DNA of 64,000 bases from VXYL01 sp965243095 (GTDB lineage: Bacteria > Pseudomonadota > Gammaproteobacteria > Pseudomonadales > Azotimanducaceae): the NCBI GenBank assembly GCA_965243095.1, contig OZ251530.1, forward strand, positions 310,001 to 374,000. Reading direction: 5' to 3'. The notes under the pieces were generated by a model. It was not told where the DNA came from. It did not search any database and saw nothing but the letters and a program-made list of their open reading frames with translations. A program made the translations under genes and the position numbers. This document shows, one piece after another, positions 34,547 through 41,770 of the stretch (the first letter of the stretch is position 1; the number at the start of each line of letters is the position of its first letter).

Positions 34547-36373
34547 ATGAGCGAACACACGGCAATCGACGGCTGCGACACCATCCCGGCGCTGTTCCGC
34601 AAGCGCGTGGACGACTTTGGCCACGGCAAAGTCGCGGTGCGCGAGAAGGACTTCGGCATTTGGAACGAGTACAGCTGGGCGGATTGGGGCGAGCGTTCGC
34701 GGTTGGTGGGGCACGGGCTGCTCGCGCTCGGCCTGCAACGTGGGGACGTGTGCTCGGTGGCCGCCGAGGTGGTCAAGGAGTGGCTGTTCACGGACCTCGG
34801 CGTGATCTGCGCCGGCGGCGTCACCAACGGCGTCTATCCCACGGATTCGCCGACGCAGGTGGAGTACCTGGTCAACGACAGCGGCACCCGCTTCTACTTC
34901 GCCGAAGACGAAGAGCAGTTGGACAAAGTGCTGGCGGTGCGCGAACGCACACCCACTCTGGAGAAGATCATCATCTTCGACATGGAAGGGCTGCGCGATC
35001 TCGACGATCCCATGTGCATGTCGTTCGATGATCTGCTCGCCTTGGGCGAACGCCACGCGCAAGAAAATCCCACGGCGTGGAACGACGCCATCGACCTTGC
35101 CCGCCCGGACGATCTCATGATCCTCACCTACACCTCCGGCACCACCGGGCCGCCGAAGGGGGCAATGATCTCGCAGGAGAACATGCTGTTCATGATGACC
35201 ACGTTGCAAAGTTGCTACGGCCTCTCGCCCACCGACGAGCAACTAGGCTTCCTGCCGCTGGCGCATGTGGCCGGGCGCATGTTCTACACGTTCATGGTGA
35301 TCGAAGCCGGCTCCATCGTGAACCTGGTGGAGAACCCGGAGACGCTCGCCCAAGACATCCAAGAAGTGTCGCCCACCGTCCACTTCGCCGTGCCGCGGGT
35401 ATGGGAAAAACAGTTCTCCGCGGTGCAGATCAAACTGAAGGAAGCCACCGCCCTCGGCCGCTTCACGTACAACCTCGCCATCCGCTTGGGAGAACGCCGC
35501 GCCGGATTCCTGAAAAGCGGACGCCCCACGCCGCTTGCCTTGCGCGCCGCGTGGCTGCTGGCCGACGCCGCGGCGCTGAAGAACGTGCGCCGGCTGCTGG
35601 GAATCGACGAGTGCCGCTGGCTGTCCACCGCCGCCGCCCCCATCGCGCCGGAACTCATCGATTGGTATTGGGCGCTGGGCAAGCCGATGTACGAATGTTA
35701 CGGGCAAACCGAATGTACCGGCATCGCCACCGCCAACGTGGCCGGGGACTTCCGCATCGGCAGCGTCGGCAAGGCGGCCCCGGGCGTGGAAGTGGCGCTG
35801 GCGGAGCAAGACGAGATCGTCATCAAAAGCCCGGGCGTCATTCAAGGCTACTGGAACAAGGCGGAAACCACCGCCGACACCTTCCGCCAAGGTTGGCTGC
35901 ACACCGGCGACGTGGGGCGCATCGACGACGACGGCTTCGTGTACGTCGTGGACCGCATGAAGGACATCATCATCACCGCCGGCGGCAAGAACATCACGCC
36001 CAGCGAGATGGAAAACCAGCTCAAGTTCTCGCCGTACATCACCGATGCCGTGGTGGTGGGCGACCGCCGCCCCTATCTGACGTGCCTAGTGATGATCGAT
36101 CACGACAACGTAACCAAGTTCGCGCAGGACAACGACGTGCCGTTCACCAACTACACCAGCCTATGCCACGCGCAGGAGGTTGTGGATCTGGTGCAAGGCG
36201 AAGTCGACGCGGTGAACGCCAAGTTCGCCCGCGTCGAAACCATCAAGAAGTTCCGCCTGATCGATCAGCTCCTCGACCCGGAAGACGACGAACTCACCCC
36301 CACGCAAAAGCTGAAACGCAAGGTGGTGAACGAGAAGTACGCCAACCTGATCGAGGGAATGTACCGCGGCTAG
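34547..36373 (+). CDS. Long-chain fatty-acid--CoA ligase (AMP-forming)
   Basis: 608 aa, full length for the FAA1/FadD15-type acyl-CoA synthetases. The AMP-binding P-loop is TYTSGTTGPPKGAM at about residues 192-206, the A5 region is YECYGQTECTG, and the A8 hinge is WLHTGDVGRIDDDGFVYVVDRMKDIIITAGGKNITPSEME, with C-terminal QKLKRKVV supplying the catalytic Lys. It activates long-chain or similar acids to acyl-CoA in two steps through an acyl adenylate, on the cytoplasmic side. Downstream of the NUDIX gene, followed by a gap and a convergent nitronate-monooxygenase-like gene. Confidence 0.92.
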   Translation: MSEHTAIDGCDTIPALFRKRVDDFGHGKVAVREKDFGIWNEYSWADWGERSRLVGHGLLALGLQRGDVCSVAAEVVKEWLFTDLGVICAGGVTNGVYPTDSPTQVEYLVNDSGTRFYFAEDEEQLDKVLAVRERTPTLEKIIIFDMEGLRDLDDPMCMSFDDLLALGERHAQENPTAWNDAIDLARPDDLMILTYTSGTTGPPKGAMISQENMLFMMTTLQSCYGLSPTDEQLGFLPLAHVAGRMFYTFMVIEAGSIVNLVENPETLAQDIQEVSPTVHFAVPRVWEKQFSAVQIKLKEATALGRFTYNLAIRLGERRAGFLKSGRPTPLALRAAWLLADAAALKNVRRLLGIDECRWLSTAAAPIAPELIDWYWALGKPMYECYGQTECTGIATANVAGDFRIGSVGKAAPGVEVALAEQDEIVIKSPGVIQGYWNKAETTADTFRQGWLHTGDVGRIDDDGFVYVVDRMKDIIITAGGKNITPSEMENQLKFSPYITDAVVVGDRRPYLTCLVMIDHDNVTKFAQDNDVPFTNYTSLCHAQEVVDLVQGEVDAVNAKFARVETIKKFRLIDQLLDPEDDELTPTQKLKRKVVNEKYANLIEGMYRG

Positions 36374-36480
36374 AGTCGTTCGGCGGACGAGCTCGCGCTG
36401 AGGGCTTCCGTTGGCGCCTGTTCGATCTCGTCGCCCCGCTGAACGAAGCGCTTCCGCCGCGCCGTCGCGAACAACCGCCG

Positions 36481-37638
36481 TTACGCCGCTTCCTGCTCCG
36501 CGTCGTCCGCCACGAAGCCGTTGAGCCGCTCGGTGGCGTTGGCGAAGTCCTCCATGAAGTCGTACACCACCTGCCGGGCCGACTGCACTTGGTTCATCAA
36601 GCCCACGGCTTGCCCCACGAAGTAGGTGGTCAGCTGCTTCGCGCCCTCGTGCCCGGTTTCCGCCAAGCGGGCGATCTTGCCCAGCGCCGGTTCGCTCACC
36701 AGGGCTTGCAGCGGCATGGGCAGGGGGTCCGGCGCGTCTTCGGCGTGCCAGGCGTCCGTCCACGCGGAGCGCAATTGGCGGGTGTATTTACCGGTGCGGC
36801 TGCGCGAACGCACGGTTTGGCGCGAATTGGCGGTGAGGAACTTCTGCTTCACCGCCGATGCGGTCTCCGCTTCCGCGGTGGTCAGCCACACCGAGCCGGT
36901 CCACACGCCGTGCGCGCCCATCGCCATCACCGCGGCCATTTGCCGGCCGGTGGCGATGCCGCCGGCGGCCAAGATGGGAATCTCGCCGTAGGGTTCCAGC
37001 GCCTGCAGCACTTCCGGCACCAGCACCAGGGTGGAGACCTCGCCGCAGTGGCCGCCGGCTTCGGTGCCCGCCACGACCAGGATGTCCACGCCCGCTTCGG
37101 CGTGCTTGATGGCGTGTTCGCGGGCGCCGGTGAGGGCGGCCACCGGCACGCCTTCGCGCCGGCCGCGCTCCAGCATGAACGGTGGCGGCACGCCCAGCGC
37201 GTTGGCGACCAGCTTGATGGGATGCGCGAAAGCGGCGTCCAAGACGATCTCGGCGCCCTTGGCGCGCATGTTGTCGCCGACGCCGGCGCGGCGCTGGTTG
37301 GCGTACAGGTCGTCCGTGGAGATGTCGAACTGCGCCAGCAGGTTGCGCACATACTCCTTGTGTTCGGGCGGAATGCGCGATTCGATTTCCTGGGCGGAGA
37401 GCGCCTCCTCCTTGCTGTCCAAACTGGTGGGCACGATGAGATCCACGCCGTAGGGCTTGCCGTGGACGTGGTCGTCGATCCACGAGAGTTCGATGTCCAG
37501 GGTTTCCGGCGAGTGGCCGACCGCGCCCAACACGCCGAAACCCCCGGCGTTGGAGACGGCGGCCACCACGTCGCGGCAGTGGCTGAAGGCCAAGAGCGGG
37601 AACTCGCAGCCGAGCATTTCGCAAATAGGCGATTTCAT
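36481..37638 (-). CDS. Nitronate monooxygenase / FabK-like flavoprotein
   Basis: 385 aa from ATG 37638 (MKSPICEMLGC), chosen because GGGGGAGGA lies four bases upstream. TIM-barrel FMN enzyme of the 2-nitropropane dioxygenase/NPD group: SNAGGFGVLGA near the N-terminus, VVAGTEAGGHCG and PILAAGGIATGRQMAAVMAMGAHGVWTGSVWLTT form the FMN phosphate site. Family members oxidise alkyl nitronates or reduce enoyl-ACP. An insertion around residues 75-120 (EIESRIPPEHKEYVRNLLAQF) is seen in related actinobacterial and proteobacterial proteins. Divergent from the DsbA-fold isomerase gene. Physiological substrate unknown. Confidence 0.87.
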   Translation of the reverse strand: MKSPICEMLGCEFPLLAFSHCRDVVAAVSNAGGFGVLGAVGHSPETLDIELSWIDDHVHGKPYGVDLIVPTSLDSKEEALSAQEIESRIPPEHKEYVRNLLAQFDISTDDLYANQRRAGVGDNMRAKGAEIVLDAAFAHPIKLVANALGVPPPFMLERGRREGVPVAALTGAREHAIKHAEAGVDILVVAGTEAGGHCGEVSTLVLVPEVLQALEPYGEIPILAAGGIATGRQMAAVMAMGAHGVWTGSVWLTTAEAETASAVKQKFLTANSRQTVRSRSRTGKYTRQLRSAWTDAWHAEDAPDPLPMPLQALVSEPALGKIARLAETGHEGAKQLTTYFVGQAVGLMNQVQSARQVVYDFMEDFANATERLNGFVADDAEQEAA

Positions 37639-37704
37639 GGGTTCCTCCCCCAAGTGTTCCTGCCACTATCATAGGGCGATGCGAAGCAGGTCGCCACCTT
37701 TTCG

Positions 37705-38409
37705 ATGCCGCCCGGCCGGCCGTTGAAGGCGGCCACCGTGCATCCGCTGCGCTCGGACGCGCCGGTCATCGCGTACTTCGATTTCAAGAGCCCGTACGCG
37801 TACCTGGCCAAAGACCCCACTTGGCGCTTGGAAGCCGAGTTCGGCATCGAAGTGGATTTCCGCCCGCTCACCTTGAACATCCCCAGCTACCTCGGTTCCG
37901 CCAAGGTGGACGACCGCGGCGCGGTGGTGGAGAGCAACCGCACGCCGCGGCAGTGGCAAGGCGTCCGCTACGCCTACCACGACGCCAAGCGCTACGCCCG
38001 CGCCCGGGACATGACGCTGTACGGGCCGAAGAAAATCTGGGATTCCTCCTGCGCCGCCATCGGCCTGTTGTGGGTGTACCCGCACCGCGCCGTGCTGAAG
38101 CGCTACATGGACATCGTGTACGAGCGGTTCTGGAAGCGGGAGTTGGACATCGAAAACCCGCAGGTGATTGCCGACGTGATCGCCGAGGCCGGCGGCGACG
38201 GAGCGGGTTTTCCCGACTGGCGGACCGCTGAGGGCCAGCGCCGGCACGACGAGTTGCAAGCGCAACTGCATCCGGCCGGGCTCTTCGGTGTGCCGAGCTA
38301 TGTGGTCGGGGGCGAGGTGTTCTTCGGGCGTGAACATCTGCCGGCCGTGCGCTGGCTGCTCGGCGGCCGCCGCGGGGCACCGCCGGACGTGGCTTACGAC
38401 TACCCGTGA
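37705..38409 (+). CDS. DsbA-fold oxidoreductase, 2-hydroxychromene-2-carboxylate isomerase-like
   Basis: 234 aa. The N-terminal VIAYFDFKSPYAYLA lacks a CxxC and has the S-P-x-x-x pattern of kappa-class GST/HCCA isomerases, and the C-terminal HPAGLFGVPSYVVGGEVFFGREHLPAVRWLL contains the cis-Pro loop GVPSYVV with the FFG(R)xxL ending. Glutathione-dependent isomerisation in aromatic degradation is the model reaction; the true substrate is open. The stop overlaps the GTG of the next isomerase-like gene (GTGA), giving a coupled pair. Confidence 0.85.
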   Translation: MPPGRPLKAATVHPLRSDAPVIAYFDFKSPYAYLAKDPTWRLEAEFGIEVDFRPLTLNIPSYLGSAKVDDRGAVVESNRTPRQWQGVRYAYHDAKRYARARDMTLYGPKKIWDSSCAAIGLLWVYPHRAVLKRYMDIVYERFWKRELDIENPQVIADVIAEAGGDGAGFPDWRTAEGQRRHDELQAQLHPAGLFGVPSYVVGGEVFFGREHLPAVRWLLGGRRGAPPDVAYDYP

Positions 38410-38987
38410 CCGCGCGCGTCGGCTTTGTGTTCGACTTCGCCAGCATCGCCTCCCTGCTGGCGTTCGCGCCCACCTGTGCGTTGGCGGACGAAGCGAACGT
38501 GGCGGTGGATTGGCTGCCTTTCCCTTCGCCGCGCCGGCCGGCGTCGCGCGGCGGCAACAGCGAAACCGCGGGTGATCGGCATCGGCGTGTGCGCGCCGCC
38601 TACTTCGCCAACGACAACGCCCGCTACGCCCGCTGGCAGGGGATCGCGGTGCGGCGGGAGGGTGTGGGCGTGGACACCGCGCTCGTCCACGCCGGCTGCC
38701 TTTGGGCGAACCGTTGTCGGGCGGGACGCGCCTTTCTGGAACGCGCTTGGCCCGCATTCTGGGCGAACGAATTGAAAATCGAGAGTCCGGCGGAAGTGGC
38801 CGAAGCGTTGGCGGGCGTTGGTGCGCCCGGATTCGACGCATCCGCCGCAAGAGGCTTGTTGCGCGAACACGCCGCGCACTTGGCCGAACGGGGCGTGTTC
38901 GCCGCGCCCACCTATCTGGTGCGGGGCGAGTTGTTTCTCGGTCGGGCGCACCTGCCGATGATCCGCACGCTGCTTTGCGATGCGTGA
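38406..38987 (+). CDS. Second DsbA-fold isomerase-like protein (short)
   Basis: 193 aa, GTG start inside the previous stop. VGFVFDFASIASLLAF replaces the usual DxxSPYAYL motif, so the putative active Ser and Pro are changed (DFASIAS). The end, ERGVFAAPTYLVRGELFLGRAHLPMIRTLL, keeps the cis-Pro loop (APTYLV) and the F-G-R-x-x-L ending. It is ~40 residues shorter than its neighbour. It may be an accessory subunit of a heterodimer or a decaying duplicate. Confidence 0.78.
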   Translation: MTARVGFVFDFASIASLLAFAPTCALADEANVAVDWLPFPSPRRPASRGGNSETAGDRHRRVRAAYFANDNARYARWQGIAVRREGVGVDTALVHAGCLWANRCRAGRAFLERAWPAFWANELKIESPAEVAEALAGVGAPGFDASAARGLLREHAAHLAERGVFAAPTYLVRGELFLGRAHLPMIRTLLCDA

Positions 38988-39018
38988 CGGGTTTGGGGGC
39001 ATCTGCTCAGCACGTCCC

Positions 39019-39091
39019 GGGAGCGCGGGCGTCTCGCCCGCACTTTCGTTCAGGGGTGTTCCACTTTTGCGGGCGAGACGCCCGCGCTCCC
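39019..39091. repeat. Inverted repeat element with 24-base perfect arms
   Basis: Arms 39019-39042 and 39068-39091 are exact reverse complements (starting gggagcgcgggcgtctcgcc) around a 25-base loop. The left arm is identical to 59820-59843, inside another element in this window. It lies between the second isomerase gene and the TauD gene. It may fold as a transcript hairpin or be a dispersed non-autonomous element. The flanks 38988-39018 and 39092-39177 show no gene. Confidence 0.8.
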
Positions 39092-39177
39092 AGGGCCGTT
39101 GCGTGGATGGCCTTTGCTGTGCGGCGCGGATTTGTCGTACTGTAGCTGCGTGTCAGCGCTTCCGATGAATATGCCCC

Positions 39178-40047
39178 ATGCGCCTTGAACCGATTGCGCC
39201 CGCCATGGGCGCCCGCATCCACGGCGTGGACTTACAACAAGGTGCTTCCGCCGACTTGGTGGGCACCTTGCGCGCCGCCCTCCTCGAACATCACCTGCTG
39301 GTGGTTTCCGATCAAGACCTCCACCCGCAAGCGCTGCAAGCGTTCGGCGGCCAGTGGGGCGAGCTGCTCACCCATCCGGCTTCGGCCAACGCGCCGAACC
39401 CCTATGTGCAGACGCTAGGCAAACCGGCGGGGCGAAGGCCAGAAAGCGATGCCGCGCAGCAACCCTCCGCTGCACCGCCGCCGCGCAGAAGCCGCCCGCA
39501 ACCGCGCCGCTACGGCGCTTGGCATTCGGACATGAGTTGGCATCCCACGCCGCCATGGATCACCATGCTGCACGCCCGCACCCTGCCGGCTTGGGGTGGC
39601 GACACCGGTTTCGCCAACCAGCAGTTGGCGTGGGAGGCGCTGGACGTGGCCGGCCGCGACCGCGGGCGCATGTTCCGCCGCGACCTGCCGGCTGGCGAGG
39701 ACATCCTCGGCCGGCGCGCCAACCACACCGGCAAACAGTTCGGCCCGAACGTGCCGGATTCGGTTCACCCGGTGGTTCGCACCCACGACGAAAGCGGGCG
39801 CACTGCACTGTACGTCAACCCGGAGTTCACCTCGCACATCGAAGGGCTGGAAGACGCCGCGAGCCGCATCATGCTCTACGCCTTGTGGGCACACGCCACC
39901 GGCATGGAGTTCGTGTACCGCCACCGCTGGCGCCCGGGCGACATCTGCCTCTGGGACAACCGCTCGGTGATGCACACGTCCATCTCGGACTACAGCGAGC
40001 CGCGCTCGCTCAGCCGGGTGGTAGTGAAGGGCGACGTTCCGGTCTGA
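39178..40047 (+). CDS. TauD/TfdA-family Fe(II)/2-oxoglutarate dioxygenase (second)
   Basis: 289 aa. Facial triad: His116 and Asp118 in AWHSDMSWHP, His266 in SVMHTSISDY, with 2-oxoglutarate Arg near residues 276-280 (EPRSLSR). Typical family N-terminus GARIHGVDLQQ and LRAALLEHHLLVVSDQDLHP, and GDICLWDNRSVMH before the distal His. A Pro/Arg-rich low-complexity insertion at ~84-111 separates the two halves and is unusual. Possible substrates are sulfonates, alpha-ketoglutarate-linked aromatic acids or taurine-like compounds. Convergent with the PhyH gene, 12 bases apart. Confidence 0.9.
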   Translation: MRLEPIAPAMGARIHGVDLQQGASADLVGTLRAALLEHHLLVVSDQDLHPQALQAFGGQWGELLTHPASANAPNPYVQTLGKPAGRRPESDAAQQPSAAPPPRRSRPQPRRYGAWHSDMSWHPTPPWITMLHARTLPAWGGDTGFANQQLAWEALDVAGRDRGRMFRRDLPAGEDILGRRANHTGKQFGPNVPDSVHPVVRTHDESGRTALYVNPEFTSHIEGLEDAASRIMLYALWAHATGMEFVYRHRWRPGDICLWDNRSVMHTSISDYSEPRSLSRVVVKGDVPV

Positions 40048-40059
40048 TTGCCCCGGCGA

Positions 40060-41175
40060 CTAGCCCGCCCGCATTTGCGCGGCGACCTCCTTCATGCCCG
40101 CCCATTCGTCCCACATGTCGATCATCGACTGCTTGGAGCGCTCCCACGGGTCGTTGCCCGGCTCGAACTTCAGCCAGCCGCCGTCGAAGGCGCGGTCCGG
40201 GTGGTCGGTCAGGCCGGTATTGTCGGCGACGATGTGCGGCTGGCGCTTCTTGTTGCGGATGCGGAAGATGATGCTCTTGCGCGCTTCCGCGCCGTTCTCG
40301 TTGCGCGTCGCCGAGTGCGGGATGTGGTACATCGTGATGCAGGCGTCGCCGGGCTCCATCAGCACTTGGGTCGGTTTCGGCCACGGGCGGCCGTCCGGCG
40401 TTCGCGCCGAGTTGGCGTCGACGTAGGCGTCACGCACCGCGTCGGGCAGGTAGTTCATGCCGCAGCGGTTGGGCGTCTCGTGGTTCAGCCGCGGCCAGCC
40501 CGGGCCTTCCGGGCCGAGGCAGCCGTTGGTCTCGTACTGCATGCGGAAGAAGCGTTGGGTGTGATGGTGGGCGCCGGGAAGCACGGCCGTCTGCCCGCAT
40601 CCCTCCACGCTCTGGTCGTTCAGCGCCACGATGGCGAAGGCGGTGAAGCTGCCCAGGCTGAGCGTCATCTCCGGGTCTTGGAACAGCACGCCGAAGTTGT
40701 GCCCCACCACTTCCGGGCTGCGCCCGAGGTCGCCCATCGGCCCGGTGGCGAAGTGGCGCAGGTAGATTTCTTCCGGCGTGCCCTGCTGCGGCTCTTGGGC
40801 GGCCGCCATCGTGATGTTGCCGTCCATGTGGATGCCGGCGGCGTAGTAGGGGAGGTCCTTGTCGCGGTAGCCGAGCGGGGTGAACCCCTCACCCGGCTCC
40901 CGCACCGGATTGATGGCCACTTGGCAGTTCACCGGCGGGTCGAACCGCCCCATCGCCTCGTGCAGGATGGGCGTGACGGAGGACGCGTTGAGCAGGTCGG
41001 TCATCTCCTTTCGCGGGCCGACGTATTCGCCCTTCTTCCGCTCCTTGAGGCACTTGAGCGCGGCGTCGACGAGTTCAGGGCGCACCGCCTGCTTCAGGAC
41101 GATGAAGCCGTCACGGTGGAACCGCTCCTTCTGCTCCCGCGTCATTGCGACGGGTTCGATTTCTGCCGTGGCCAT
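40060..41175 (-). CDS. Phytanoyl-CoA dioxygenase (PhyH) family protein
   Basis: 371 aa from ATG 41175 (MATAEIEPVAM), with GGAGGGAGC immediately upstream; longer frame upstream is out of register with a neighbour gene. N-terminal RFHRDGFIVLKQAVRPELV is the PhyH start motif, and the iron site is His116-x-Asp118 in GIHMDGN plus a distal His in TMYHIPHSATRN with Arg following. The family oxidises diverse lipids and small molecules with Fe(II) and 2-oxoglutarate, and is often expanded in uncultured marine bacteria. Substrate unknown. Same strand as, but separated by 68 bases from, the phosphoesterase gene upstream. Confidence 0.9.
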   Translation of the reverse strand: MATAEIEPVAMTREQKERFHRDGFIVLKQAVRPELVDAALKCLKERKKGEYVGPRKEMTDLLNASSVTPILHEAMGRFDPPVNCQVAINPVREPGEGFTPLGYRDKDLPYYAAGIHMDGNITMAAAQEPQQGTPEEIYLRHFATGPMGDLGRSPEVVGHNFGVLFQDPEMTLSLGSFTAFAIVALNDQSVEGCGQTAVLPGAHHHTQRFFRMQYETNGCLGPEGPGWPRLNHETPNRCGMNYLPDAVRDAYVDANSARTPDGRPWPKPTQVLMEPGDACITMYHIPHSATRNENGAEARKSIIFRIRNKKRQPHIVADNTGLTDHPDRAFDGGWLKFEPGNDPWERSKQSMIDMWDEWAGMKEVAAQMRAG

Positions 41176-41243
41176 GCTCCCTCCGAGCGCTTTCGAGCGC
41201 GAGAGCGTGGCTTTTTCGCGCCGGATGGTCAAGCGGAGTTGAG

Positions 41244-41756
41244 CTACGCCAACTGACGGATCTCCGCGTTCGCACGCCCGTCGCGCAGTTCCAGGAAACC
41301 GATGGTGCCGAGCCGCAGCGACTTGTTGTGCGGCAGCGTGGGCGAGCCCGGGTTGACGAACAGGACGCCGCCCACGTTGTGGATCTCCTCGATGTGGGTG
41401 TGGCCGTACACCACCACATCCGGCGGCGCATCGGCGGCGAAGCGCTTGGCCGCCTGCGTCAAGACGAAACCGGCCAGCCGATGTCCCGGCGAGGGGAACT
41501 CGTGCAGCAGGCCGATGGTGACGCCGTGGAACTCGAGCAGCCACGTTTCGCGCAGTTGTTCGTGGGAGACGCCCACATCGCCGTTGCCGCGGGCGACGTA
41601 CACCGGCGCCAGCTCGGCGAGCTCGTCGATGACGCCCGGCACCCACACGTCGCCGGCGTGGAGGATGGCGTCCACGCCGTGGAAGGCGTCCAACACCTGC
41701 GGCCAAAGCTGGCCGCGTTTGGTGAGGTGGGAATCGGCGATCAAGCCTATGCGCAT
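41244..41756 (-). CDS. YfcE-type metallophosphoesterase
   Basis: 170 aa from ATG 41756 (MRIGLIADSH), supported by GGAAGGAA just upstream. All metal-binding motifs of the calcineurin-like phosphodiesterases are present: IADSH (Asp8, His10), HAGDVW, GNGD, HEFPSPGH and GHTHIEE. The length equals YfcE/MJ0936-like phosphodiesterases of ~165-185 aa, which hydrolyse model phosphodiesters in the presence of Mn2+. Cytoplasmic. It begins 14 bases after the stop of the secreted glycosidase, so probably one transcript. Confidence 0.88.
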   Translation of the reverse strand: MRIGLIADSHLTKRGQLWPQVLDAFHGVDAILHAGDVWVPGVIDELAELAPVYVARGNGDVGVSHEQLRETWLLEFHGVTIGLLHEFPSPGHRLAGFVLTQAAKRFAADAPPDVVVYGHTHIEEIHNVGGVLFVNPGSPTLPHNKSLRLGTIGFLELRDGRANAEIRQLA

Positions 41757-41770
41757 GGTTCCTTCCGAGT

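Noticed and set aside
33224..35242. ~670-codon minus-strand open frame
   Set aside because: Antisense to the OLD-like ATPase, NUDIX and acyl-CoA synthetase genes, all with strong family motifs.
35077..37674. ~865-codon plus-strand open frame
   Set aside because: Runs out of frame through the acyl-CoA synthetase and antisense to the nitronate-monooxygenase-like gene; low-complexity content.
39019..39091. CRISPR repeat pair
   Set aside because: Only one inverted pair, no regular spacers and no cas genes; it is an inverted-repeat element.
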